Assembly (NCBI GenBank): GCA_007120165.1
Contig: SKOH01000030.1
Span: 1-56,399, forward strand
Direction: 5' to 3'
DNA length: 56,399 nt
Origin: Clostridiales bacterium
GTDB taxonomy: Bacteria; Bacillota; Clostridia; Peptostreptococcales; T1SED10-28
The notes below the pieces were generated by a model, which saw only the letters and a list, made by a program, of their open reading frames with translations, was not told where the DNA came from and ran no database searches. Position 1 is the stretch's first letter. Every line of letters begins with the position of its first letter. Shown in pieces: positions 35,034 through 43,114 of the stretch. A program made the position numbers and the translations under genes.

Positions 35034-35747
35034 TTACTTTACGATCGAACGCAGTTCTCTAGGTCTTCGTACATCATGATTCTGCAGCTTTTTAATCTCT
35101 CCGATAATTTCATCAATCTGGTTGGGATTTTCCACAAGGTCCACCTTATCGATGTTTACGATTAGCACCGGGGACTCTTTATATTCCGTTAGCCATTTTG
35201 TATACCGGTTATGAAGATTCAGCCAGTATTCTCTGGGAACCGCCTTTTCCATCTCCCGTCCCCGTTGATGAATCCGATCGATGATGGTATCCACGCTTCC
35301 ATCGAGATAAATCATCAGATCCGGTTTGACCAGATAAGGGCTCATCATCGCATAGAATAATTCGGAGTAGGTGTGAAAGTCCCGCTCACTCATTTTGCCA
35401 TTATCGTACAGGGATTTTGCGAATATCTCCGCATCTTCGTAGATGCTCCGGTCCTGAATATGATTTTCATTGGCCGCCGCGATGGCTTTTTGATCCTGGA
35501 ACCGTTGGCTGAGAAAGTATAGTTGAAGATGAAATCCCCACCGGGCCTGATCCTGATAAAAATCCTCTAAGTAGGGGTTGTCATCAACTTTTTCATAACT
35601 GGTTTTGAAATTCAGTTTTTCTCCCAGGAGCTTGGTGAACGTGGATTTTCCTGCGCCAACGTTCCCCGCAATAGTAATGAAAAAGCCGTCGGAGGGTTTT
35701 CGGTTTTTGGGAATATAATTCTTTGGGATAACCAGGTTTGTTAGCAC
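35034..35747 (-). CDS. Deoxynucleoside kinase (dGK/dCK family), second of a pair
   Basis: This 237-residue P-loop kinase has Walker A ITIAGNVGAGKSTFTKLL (about 25-42), the EDFYQDQARWGFHLQLYFLSQRF region that binds the nucleoside, IQDRSIYEDAEIFAK with the catalytic DRS, and the R-x-R-like lid RIHQRGREMEK. It phosphorylates a deoxynucleoside using ATP for salvage. The GTG start is preceded by GGAGGAAACAACA. The frame overlaps the upstream kinase by seven bases, so the two are cotranslated, as in Bacillus dgk/dck and Lactobacillus heterodimers. Confidence 0.92.
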   Translation of the reverse strand: MLTNLVIPKNYIPKNRKPSDGFFITIAGNVGAGKSTFTKLLGEKLNFKTSYEKVDDNPYLEDFYQDQARWGFHLQLYFLSQRFQDQKAIAAANENHIQDRSIYEDAEIFAKSLYDNGKMSERDFHTYSELFYAMMSPYLVKPDLMIYLDGSVDTIIDRIHQRGREMEKAVPREYWLNLHNRYTKWLTEYKESPVLIVNIDKVDLVENPNQIDEIIGEIKKLQNHDVRRPRELRSIVK

Positions 35748-36466
35748 TGTTGTTTCCTCCTTTGGTAGATGGTTTCGGTAATTTTTTCCACCAGATAATC
35801 AACATCTGAGGGCTGATTGATAAAATCCCGGTCCCGAATATTTATCGCAATAACGGCAGGGGTGGTATAACCCATAACACTTTTTTCGGCAGATGGTTTA
35901 GGGATGTCAAAAGAAAAATAACGTTCATAGGCTGCACTTAATTTTTCCATATAATCCCGACTCATATTCCGCTCAAAGGGACGGTCCCTAAGGGCGATCC
36001 GCTTCATCAATCGATCCACGTCGCCGTGCAGATAAATGATTACATCCGGTTGAGGGAGGTCCCTGGTTAAAATTTCAAAGACCCGCTGATACTTTTGAAA
36101 GTGATCAGCCTTCAGTGTAAGACCTGCAAAAATCAGGTTTTTGATAATGCTGTAATCCGCCACCACAGAAAGACCCTCTTTTAGTTTTTGCTGTTGGGTA
36201 TCTTCCAATTGCTTGATACGGTTACATAGAAAAAACATTTCCGTTTGGAAGGCATATTCTTCGATATTCTGATAGAAATTCTTTAAATAGGGGTTTTCCT
36301 CTATGATTTCTTTTAGGCAACGGGCCTGTAGTTTTTTTGTCAGCAGTTTTGTAAGAGTGGTTTTCCCCACGCCAATAGGCCCTTCCACAGCGATAAAAAA
36401 GGGCTCTGATGGAGCTTTGGATATTTTGGTATTCTGTTGTTCCTTAAGATTGATCGGTTTAGTCAT
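35741..36466 (-). CDS. Deoxynucleoside kinase, first of a pair
   Basis: This is 241 residues with Walker A FIAVEGPIGVGKTTLTKLLTKKL (about 24-46), LKNFYQNIEEYAFQTEMFFLCNRI, the VADYSIIKNLIFAG segment in the DRS position (S but not D-R) and the lid RIALRDRPFERNM. The altered catalytic region differs from the second copy, suggesting different nucleoside choice. Its stop overlaps the start of the second kinase. TGGAGGTAAATTCC precedes the ATG. Confidence 0.9.
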   Translation of the reverse strand: MTKPINLKEQQNTKISKAPSEPFFIAVEGPIGVGKTTLTKLLTKKLQARCLKEIIEENPYLKNFYQNIEEYAFQTEMFFLCNRIKQLEDTQQQKLKEGLSVVADYSIIKNLIFAGLTLKADHFQKYQRVFEILTRDLPQPDVIIYLHGDVDRLMKRIALRDRPFERNMSRDYMEKLSAAYERYFSFDIPKPSAEKSVMGYTTPAVIAINIRDRDFINQPSDVDYLVEKITETIYQRRKQQC

Positions 36467-36503
36467 GGAATTTACCTCCAGCTGTATTTTGTGGTTTGTA
36501 ATT

Positions 36504-36532
36504 ATAATACCACTTTATATGGTATATAACAA
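36504..36532 (-). promoter_or_regulatory. Promoter and possible operator of the kinase operon
   Basis: On the minus strand TTGTTA, 17 bases and TATTAT. In the spacer, ATACCA (36507-36512) and TGGTAT (36520-36525) form an inverted repeat. The plus-strand string TTATATGGTATA (36515-36526) is also found in the gntR operator at 29075-29086. Confidence 0.65.
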
Positions 36533-36636
36533 CCGGAAGAGAGGGAATTTTGATGAATTTTTCAAAGTCAAAGGATGAAGGAATTTAACCCAAGGGATAA
36601 ATATTTTGAAGAATTTTTAAAATAAAAGGAGTTTTG

Positions 36637-36735
36637 ATGAACTGTGGCGAACTAATTGTTAACGGCGTTATGTTTTCAATAATGAAAGGTATAAAATGTA
36701 AAAGTGTTTTCCCTATAAACCTTTGGGCATGGTGA
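36637..36735 (+). CDS. Possible 32-residue small protein
   Basis: AAAAGGAG (36626-36633 region) is ideally placed for an ATG at 36637 that opens 32 codons ending in a TGA at 36733-36735. The peptide starts MNCGELIVNG and ends INLWAW, with hydrophobic residues in the middle. There is no family resemblance. It may be a leader peptide for the FAH gene 39 bases downstream, or a chance frame. Confidence 0.3.
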   Translation: MNCGELIVNGVMFSIMKGIKCKSVFPINLWAW

Positions 36736-36774
36736 AAGGATAAGGTCATGTAAATATAAAGGAGATGAGAAAAT

Positions 36775-37755
36775 ATGAAATTTGTAACCGTAAAACATCA
36801 GGGAAAAGAATTTCCCGGCGTGTTGAATCCCCATGAAACCGGTGTACACTTTCTAACGGAAATATTAGGGGACAAGGCTCCGAATTCTTTACTCGGGTTC
36901 ATTCAGCATATGGAAAACCACAGAGAAAGGAAAAGAGATACAGATCATAAAAAAAGTATGGGTGTAGAAGAAGAAATTGAATCGGCTGGAAATCCATCCA
37001 GGGAAAATGACGCTATCGAAAGAATTTCCCGCTATATCAATGATCCGGAAAAAATTCCTGTACCCCTGGATCAGTGCCGTATATTAGCGCCGATCCCCCG
37101 TCCCTTACGAAATATAATTTGCCTTGGTATGAATTATCGAGATCATGTGGAAGAATTAAAAGGGTCCGATGGAAAACCCCGTCCGATCCCAACCGTACCG
37201 GTATATTTCGGGAAAATGGCATCGGAAATTACGGGCCCCGGGGGAACTATCGAACTTCACCCGGAGGCTACGGATTCAGTGGATTATGAAGTGGAACTAG
37301 CAGCAGTTATCGGCAAGGGGGGAAGAAACATTTCCCCGGAAAAAGCCTATGATCATATTTTCGGTTATTCCATTATGAACGATGTTACCGCTAGAGATCT
37401 TCAAGGAAAACATCAGCAGTTTATCCGCGGGAAAAGCCTCGATAGCTTTACCATCATGGGGCCTGCTATTTTATATCGGGACGAAGTGGAAGTGCCCGTA
37501 GAGTTAAATCTTCAGTGTGAAGTAAATGGGGAACTGCGACAATCCTCCAATACCCGCAACTTCATTTTTGATCTACCCTATGTGATCAGTGATTTTTCCA
37601 AAGGCACTACTTTGCAGGCAGGGGATATCATTGCGACGGGAACTCCCGGAGGGGTAGGCAAAGGGTTTACCCCTCCGAAATACTTACAACGGGGGGACCG
37701 GGTGATATGTAAAATTGAAAAAATCGGGACCCTCTGGAATGTGGTAGAGGAGTAA
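36775..37755 (+). CDS. Fumarylacetoacetate hydrolase (FAH)-family enzyme
   Basis: This is 326 residues with a 100-residue N-terminal extension and a C-terminal FAH domain: GMNYRDHVEE (about 117), DYEVELAAVIGKGG (metal-binding acidic pair, about 168-181), MNDVTARDLQ, GKSLDSFTIMGP and TGTPGGVG. It hydrolyses or decarboxylates an oxo-dicarboxylic acid, using Mg/Mn/Ca. Family members act in aromatic-compound catabolism or as oxaloacetate decarboxylases or acylpyruvases. The adjacent gene 13 bases later encodes a DMT permease, suggesting joint handling of one metabolite. GGAGATG precedes the ATG. Confidence 0.9.
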   Translation: MKFVTVKHQGKEFPGVLNPHETGVHFLTEILGDKAPNSLLGFIQHMENHRERKRDTDHKKSMGVEEEIESAGNPSRENDAIERISRYINDPEKIPVPLDQCRILAPIPRPLRNIICLGMNYRDHVEELKGSDGKPRPIPTVPVYFGKMASEITGPGGTIELHPEATDSVDYEVELAAVIGKGGRNISPEKAYDHIFGYSIMNDVTARDLQGKHQQFIRGKSLDSFTIMGPAILYRDEVEVPVELNLQCEVNGELRQSSNTRNFIFDLPYVISDFSKGTTLQAGDIIATGTPGGVGKGFTPPKYLQRGDRVICKIEKIGTLWNVVEE

Positions 37756-37768
37756 CAGGAGGTGCACC

Positions 37769-38719
37769 ATGAATATCAGTGAAAAAGGGAAAGGATACGG
37801 TCTGGTGGCGCTGGCGGGTGTCATGTGGGGGACCGGATTCTTATATTTGCAGTTTGTTTTAAACGGGGGGCTGACACCCCAGGAAATTGTCTCATGGAAA
37901 ATGCTGATCGGCTTTCTATTTATGCTGCTGTATACCCTCAGAAAAAATCCCAAAGCCCTCCGGATCGACAAACAAGGTCTGCTTTTGATTGGAATACTGG
38001 GTCTGGTTTGTCATACCTTCTATAACTTGTTTATGAACCTGTCCGTTGAACGAACGACAATTGCCACCGCTGTAGCCCTGATATACACTGCGCCTTTTTT
38101 TGTGTTGCTGATTTCCAGATTTCTGTTCAATGAGAAGTTCACTCCCCTGAAAGTGATCTCTGTGATCATTGCTGTAAGCGGGGTGTACCTTACAGTTACC
38201 GGAGGACAGTTAGACCAGTTGGCCTATGATAGGGTAGGGATAGTATTTGGCTTAGGAGCAGGGTTTACTTATGGAGTAATGAACCTATACAGTAAGTTTT
38301 TGATTACCCGGTACCTGCAACAAACGATTTTAACCTATGCCTTTGGTTTTGCCTTTTTATTTTCCCTTAGCTTTTCCGACCCTGCCGCGGCCTTTCGATT
38401 GGACTTTGATCCCTGGCTCTGGGTGAATCTTATTCTTTTAGGATTGGTACCCACAGCCCTCAGCTATACTTTTTTCACTGCAGGACTTTCTTACAAAATA
38501 GAATCCTCCAAGGCCGCCGTGGTAGCCACCATCGAAGTACCGATATCGGTCCTGGGCTCTTTTTTGATTTTTTCCGAAGCACTGAATCTTATGAAGCTGC
38601 TGGGTATTACCATGGTCCTGATTTCTGTTTTTCTCCTTCGATGGGAAATCCATGAGAAAATAGGCAAAGAAGAGGGAAAAGAGAGAGGACCGGAGTTAAT
38701 AAAACGGAAAACATATTGA
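37769..38719 (+). CDS. EamA/DMT-family permease
   Basis: This 316-residue protein has ten hydrophobic segments in two EamA halves (first about 1-145, second about 155-300). Family-typical features are ALAGVMWGTGFLYLQF, the long periplasmic-side NLSVERTTIATAVALIYTAPFFVLLIS and the second-half SSKAAVVATIEVPISVLGSFLIFSE. It probably exports an amino acid, nucleotide or metabolite by drug/metabolite-type antiport. CAGGAGG precedes the ATG. The 13-base gap from the FAH gene indicates one transcript. Confidence 0.9.
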   Translation: MNISEKGKGYGLVALAGVMWGTGFLYLQFVLNGGLTPQEIVSWKMLIGFLFMLLYTLRKNPKALRIDKQGLLLIGILGLVCHTFYNLFMNLSVERTTIATAVALIYTAPFFVLLISRFLFNEKFTPLKVISVIIAVSGVYLTVTGGQLDQLAYDRVGIVFGLGAGFTYGVMNLYSKFLITRYLQQTILTYAFGFAFLFSLSFSDPAAAFRLDFDPWLWVNLILLGLVPTALSYTFFTAGLSYKIESSKAAVVATIEVPISVLGSFLIFSEALNLMKLLGITMVLISVFLLRWEIHEKIGKEEGKERGPELIKRKTY

Positions 38720-38827
38720 TATAATTATAATAAGGGAGATACCATTTAACGCACTAATTAAAACCGCATCACCATCTAACGGACAAAGAAAGGAATACAT
38801 CTTGCCGTAACGAAATGAGGAATAACA

Positions 38828-39586
38828 ATGACTGTACTGAAAGTTGAGGATCTATTCTCAGGATATGAACGAAAACCGATTATTAAAGGGATAACCTTTG
38901 AACTTTATAAAAATGAAATACTGGGAATCATCGGCTCCAACGGTGCCGGTAAAACCACGCTGTTAAAAACCCTTCTGGGCATCATCCCATACTCCAAAGG
39001 TGGGGTCTACATCGAAAATCAGGAGTTAAAAGACAATCTTTTTGCGGCCAAAAAAAGCATTGCCTATATCCCGGAAGTTCCTATTTTATACGGGGAAATG
39101 ACGCTTAGAGAGCATATGGAGTTTACTGCAATGGCTCATGAGGTCAACAAACCGGACTATTCTAAACGGTCTGCTTTCTTATTAAAAAAGTTTCGTATGG
39201 AAGGAAAACTGGAACACTTTCCCAATACCTTTTCAAAAGGGATGCGTCAAAAAGTTATGGTAATGAATGCATTCTTATACGAGCCGAAAATCTATATTGT
39301 CGATGAACCTTTTATCGGTCTGGATCCTAAGGCAATTGAGGATTTTTTACAACTATTGGAGGAAAAACGGGTCAAAGGCGCCTCGGTGATCATGTCCACC
39401 CATGTGCTGGATACCGCGGAAAAAATCTGTGACCGGTTTTTATTAATCGAAGAAGGAGAGGTACTGGCCTACGGAAGTTTAGAAGAAATCCAGCAAAATT
39501 TTACGTTGGATAATTACAGCCTTCGGGAAATTTATCACCAACTGGCGGGTGAGGCTTCTGAAGAATCGGAGGGATGGGATGAATAG
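38828..39586 (+). CDS. ABC transporter ATP-binding protein (EcsA-like)
   Basis: This 252-residue ATPase has Walker A GSNGAGKTT (about 37-45), Q-loop IPEVPILYGEMT, signature FSKGMRQKVMVM (about 140), Walker B IYIVDEPFIGLDP and H-loop STHVL. Length, sequence and the following permease match the EcsAB exporter of Firmicutes. EcsAB has been linked to protein secretion, proteolysis and competence, and the substrate is thought to be a peptide. GAGGAATAAC precedes the ATG. Confidence 0.92.
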   Translation: MTVLKVEDLFSGYERKPIIKGITFELYKNEILGIIGSNGAGKTTLLKTLLGIIPYSKGGVYIENQELKDNLFAAKKSIAYIPEVPILYGEMTLREHMEFTAMAHEVNKPDYSKRSAFLLKKFRMEGKLEHFPNTFSKGMRQKVMVMNAFLYEPKIYIVDEPFIGLDPKAIEDFLQLLEEKRVKGASVIMSTHVLDTAEKICDRFLLIEEGEVLAYGSLEEIQQNFTLDNYSLREIYHQLAGEASEESEGWDE

Positions 39587-40865
39587 TATAAAAGCTCTCT
39601 GGAATCGGCGAATTCGTTTTCTTGTGAAGCTTTATTATGACTTTATCGCATTTCAATTGGATATGGTATCCCTTATCTACATTGCAGGGATGGTTATTTT
39701 TATAGGGTATTACTATTATCCCGAAGTAGAGGGTTATCTTTACTGGATTCGCCAGGAGCCCTGGAGCTATCTGTTATACTTTTTTTCTGTAAAAGTTGCC
39801 AGCGGAGGAAAGCATACCGGGTATCTCAAAGAGGCGGATGAACTATTTTTAACGCCCCTGAATTTGTATGGCAGGGAATTTGTTCAGCGCTCCCATAATC
39901 TGAACCGGATCTTAGGATTTGTCAGCTGGGGGCTCTGGGTGGCGATAATGACGGCCCTGGGGATTTTAACATTGAACCCGTTAGGATTTCTAATTACCGG
40001 TCTGCTATGGCGGTATTTGGGTATGAACGGCAGATTTTTTATCCAGCAGATCAGCGGTAAATGGATTCAAAGAACGGTGCAGTTTTTCTATAAATTACTC
40101 TTCATCTCATTAACTTTCGGCTGGATTTTTTACTGGGACCGGGGGTTAGGAGAAGGATTTTTTCTGCTCGCATTCATTATCACAGCCCTCCTTTGGTGGA
40201 CGGACCGTAAGAAAAACACGGCAGACCTTCACTGGTCACGGATGATTTCGGAAGAGACCAATCGCCGGGCTCAACGCCTGTCGGCAATTATTCAAGTGGT
40301 TCCTGAAGAAAAAAGCCGGGGGATCAATACGTCCAGAACCCTAAAAGTATTCAGCGGAGTTAAAATGCTACCCTTTAGTCCGGTAGGAGCCGCGCTGCTG
40401 GCTTTTGAGCGGCGAATGAGAAGAGGAAAAGGGAATCTGGTACTGCTGATAAATATTGCGCTGGTTCACTGGGTAGCCATGGTATTTATCGAAGGGACCT
40501 TAGTGCAGATGATCCTGAATATACTGGTGTTTTTCATTATCCAGGAATTTTGTTTATCTCTTTGGAATGCCGTACTGGATGAAGACTGGTTTCACATTTA
40601 CCCCTTCTCCAGTGGAGCAATAAAAAGAGGGATATGGATCGGCAGTTTCAGCTATGTTTTTAGCTATATGCTATTGACGTTTTTGATTTATTATTTGCGC
40701 TGGAGAGATTTTACCGCTGCCTGGAGATTCTTTTTGGTCTTTACGGTTGTCATGTATTTACTTAATCAATTCCGCAGCAGCAATGTCTATTACAACTACC
40801 GCTACAACAAAAGACACCCGGAAAGACAGCTGGACGGAGTTGCTGTTTCTTCAATAAAGAAGTAA
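39579..40865 (+). CDS. EcsB-like ABC permease
   Basis: This is 428 residues from the ATG at 39579, which overlaps the stop of the ATPase and follows GGAGGG. The open frame also reads from 39549. There are about 6-8 hydrophobic segments (LIYIAGMVIFIGYYYYP, GFVSWGLWVAIMTALGILTL, LLFISLTFGWIFYWD, LVLLINIALVHWVAMVFI, FSYVFSYMLLTFLIYYL). The LWNRRIRFLVKLYYDFIAFQLD N-terminus resembles EcsB. The last codons overlap a REP-like palindrome, giving the tail QLDGVAVSSIKK. Confidence 0.85.
   Translation: MNSIKALWNRRIRFLVKLYYDFIAFQLDMVSLIYIAGMVIFIGYYYYPEVEGYLYWIRQEPWSYLLYFFSVKVASGGKHTGYLKEADELFLTPLNLYGREFVQRSHNLNRILGFVSWGLWVAIMTALGILTLNPLGFLITGLLWRYLGMNGRFFIQQISGKWIQRTVQFFYKLLFISLTFGWIFYWDRGLGEGFFLLAFIITALLWWTDRKKNTADLHWSRMISEETNRRAQRLSAIIQVVPEEKSRGINTSRTLKVFSGVKMLPFSPVGAALLAFERRMRRGKGNLVLLINIALVHWVAMVFIEGTLVQMILNILVFFIIQEFCLSLWNAVLDEDWFHIYPFSSGAIKRGIWIGSFSYVFSYMLLTFLIYYLRWRDFTAAWRFFLVFTVVMYLLNQFRSSNVYYNYRYNKRHPERQLDGVAVSSIKK
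40821..40852 (+). repeat. REP-like palindrome, copy E3, inside the end of the EcsB-like gene
   Basis: ACAGC and GCTGT arms (40826-40830 and 40842-40846) flank GGACGGAGTT. The core CAGCTGGACGGAGTT (40827-40841) differs from E1/E2 at one base. It encodes part of the C-terminal tail. Confidence 0.55.
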
Positions 40866-40896
40866 GCGATTTTGTAAACGGAAGGTATAAGGTTTT

Positions 40897-41382
40897 TTAC
40901 GGTTCGATTTCAAGTTTAACAGGCTTTGTTCTTAAGGCTTTGATTAATCTTTCCCGTTCATCTATGGAGACGGAAAAACTGACATCGGAGCGGAGTCTGC
41001 GTTTCAGTTTGACTCGGAACAATGAAGTATTTCTAGGGACGGCAATTACTTCGATTTCTTTCCAGGGGTAAAAGTGTCCCTTAGCCCGAAGTCCTTTTGT
41101 ATGTACACCGTGGGGTTGGGGGACTAATCCCATGACGGTTAGGGCGATGATTAAGGTGATGGTATATAAATCTGCTGCATCAAACTGAATGATTAACAGT
41201 AAAAATACCACTGTGAACACTCCATGGGAAATTAATCGGATCCAATTGGAAATATAGGGAGCAACGGGAAGTTCCATGGGGCCCCCTTTTTTTGCGTTAA
41301 AGTAACCGGTAATCTTAGGGCCCACATCCTTTACGAAGATCCCTGCCACAAAACCCAGAATTAGAATATCGAAACCTGTCAT
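40897..41382 (-). CDS. Small membrane protein of unknown function
   Basis: This is 161 residues from the ATG at 41382 (RBS AAAGGAGG). The frame continues upstream to 41403 without need. It has two or three hydrophobic segments (FDILILGFVAGIFV, LISHGVFTVVFLLLIIQF, LYTITLIIALTVMGLVPQP) and a C-terminal cytoplasmic domain (about 95-161) of beta type with WKEIEVIAVPRNTSLFRVKLKRRL, similar to a bacterial PH-like module. I do not recognise a named family. It is downstream of the desaturase gene with a small gap and may be cotranscribed. Confidence 0.7.
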   Translation of the reverse strand: MTGFDILILGFVAGIFVKDVGPKITGYFNAKKGGPMELPVAPYISNWIRLISHGVFTVVFLLLIIQFDAADLYTITLIIALTVMGLVPQPHGVHTKGLRAKGHFYPWKEIEVIAVPRNTSLFRVKLKRRLRSDVSFSVSIDERERLIKALRTKPVKLEIEP

Positions 41383-41409
41383 GTTGAAACCTCCTTTGTG
41401 CACCGTTTT

Positions 41410-42930
41410 CTAGGTTTTATTAAAACTTTCGATCTGGTCTACAACCTGCTGTCCCGAAAGCACCACCATGGGCATGCCGCCCCCGGGGTTTACACTGCCG
41501 CCGACGAAAAACAGATTTTGATAAAATTCACTGTGCTTTGGAGTTTTAAAGCCTTTGTTTTTCCTTTTATCGGAAATCACTCCGTAGATGGAACCCTGAT
41601 TGGAATAGTAGTGCTGTTCAATGGTTTCAGGAACCCAAAGCTCTTCGGTTACAATATGTTTTCGAAGATCTCGAAGCCCCATTCGCTCCAATTTATCCAG
41701 TACGTGGCCTTTATAGGTTTCGTACTCCTCTTCAGTAAAGGGCCGATCGGGATCCACCACTGGGATATGGGGGAGGATTTTGATGACTTCGCACCCAGCA
41801 GGGCCTTGACCCGGATCGGTTTTCATCGGAGCCACCAGATAAATTGTGGGATCCTCGGTTAATTTATGCTGATGGAAAATATAATCAAAATGCTTTTTTC
41901 CGCTTTTGGTAAAGAAAAAGTTGTGATGCCTAAGCTGTTCATATTTTCGGTCCACCCCTAAATGCAGGGCAAAACCGGAACAGGCGGGGCCGTATTTTTC
42001 TCTGTAGGATTTCAGACGAAGATCGGATTCCTTTGTAATTTTCTCGTAAAAAGGAATGACCTCCATATCGGATACTACCAGATCGCAGGATAATGTCTGA
42101 AAGGGGAGGACGTTTCCGGAAGCAGCAGAACTTTGAACTTTCAAAGCCTGGATGCGTCCATCGGTTTTCTCCGTCCCTACCACCTCTGTATTCTTCATAA
42201 CCGTAATACCCAACTCTTCAATCAATTTTTCCAATCCCCGGGCAAGGTTATAGAGCCCTCCTTTCACGTACCAGAGATCGAACTCCCACTGTACGAAAGG
42301 AAGCAGGTTTAAGATCGCCGGGGCGTCATAGGGAGAAGAACCTACGTATTTCACAAAAAAGTTTAAAATATCAATCAGGTAAGGGTTCTTTATATGCTTA
42401 CGGACCCCTTGATCCATCGAGGAGAAAAAATCGCTTCTAAACAAAAACGTCAAGGGATTATAATATTTGGCCACATCCAGCATTTTTTCGCTTTGGTTTT
42501 TAAAATAGGCTTCGTCGGAGAGATGATAAAGTTCTTGGCTGTAGGATAAAAAGGATCGCAGATCATTAATATCCTTATCACTTAAGGAACCGGGAGGTTT
42601 TTTCATCCCCTCGATATCCGGCTCTAAGTCAATAATCGTACCGTCTTCAAAAAAATTCCGCCAATGGGGTCTTACCGGTTGGATTTGGTAATAATCTTCC
42701 CGTTTTTTTCCATGCATGGTAAACAGCCGGTCAAATACCTGGGGCATGGTATATATGGAAGGACCCAAATCAAAGGAGAATCCGTCCTTTTCTACAAAAT
42801 TTAATTTGCCGCCTAAATGGACATTTTTTTCAATGATTGTGATATCATATTCGGGATTTTTCTTTAAGGAAATGGCCGCGGAAAGTCCGCCGAGCCCTCC
42901 CCCGATAACCAGTACCTTTTTCTTTTCCAA
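41410..42930 (-). CDS. CrtI/CrtN-type phytoene desaturase family protein
   Basis: This 506-residue flavoprotein has N-terminal dinucleotide fold VLVIGGGLGGLSAAISL (about 6-22) and IIEKNVHLGGKLN, FDLGPSIYTMP, and a C-terminal FAD-binding GGSVNPGGGMPMVVLSG (about 476). These match bacterial carotenoid desaturases, including 4,4'-diapophytoene desaturase-type enzymes of Firmicutes. The likely reaction is FAD-dependent desaturation or isomerisation of a polyene. The start is a TTG behind GGGAGGG. It is divergent from a second, related gene. No phytoene or squalene synthase-like gene is present, so substrate is unknown. Confidence 0.88.
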   Translation of the reverse strand: MEKKKVLVIGGGLGGLSAAISLKKNPEYDITIIEKNVHLGGKLNFVEKDGFSFDLGPSIYTMPQVFDRLFTMHGKKREDYYQIQPVRPHWRNFFEDGTIIDLEPDIEGMKKPPGSLSDKDINDLRSFLSYSQELYHLSDEAYFKNQSEKMLDVAKYYNPLTFLFRSDFFSSMDQGVRKHIKNPYLIDILNFFVKYVGSSPYDAPAILNLLPFVQWEFDLWYVKGGLYNLARGLEKLIEELGITVMKNTEVVGTEKTDGRIQALKVQSSAASGNVLPFQTLSCDLVVSDMEVIPFYEKITKESDLRLKSYREKYGPACSGFALHLGVDRKYEQLRHHNFFFTKSGKKHFDYIFHQHKLTEDPTIYLVAPMKTDPGQGPAGCEVIKILPHIPVVDPDRPFTEEEYETYKGHVLDKLERMGLRDLRKHIVTEELWVPETIEQHYYSNQGSIYGVISDKRKNKGFKTPKHSEFYQNLFFVGGSVNPGGGMPMVVLSGQQVVDQIESFNKT

Positions 42931-43008
42931 AAAATCATCCCTCCCTAATTAAGGTTGTGACTATTTTACCCCTCCTGGGCGTACTGAAACAGATTAATCT
43001 CGCAAATA

Positions 43009-43039
43009 TTGTCAAAATTGATAGAATTAATGATATAAT
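43009..43039 (+). promoter_or_regulatory. Possible promoter in the desaturase divergent region
   Basis: TTGTCA (43009-43014), a 19-base spacer and TATAAT (43034-43039). Downstream, CGTGGTTA and CGTGGTAA repeat directly and TGGTA-aaaa-TACCA (43072-43085) forms a small palindrome, a possible regulator site. Confidence 0.45.
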
Positions 43040-43114
43040 TGAGTAAATCGTGGTTACATTGAACTAATTCGTGGTAAAAATACCATAGCAGCATTTAAAT
43101 GAGGGGGGCAAAGG

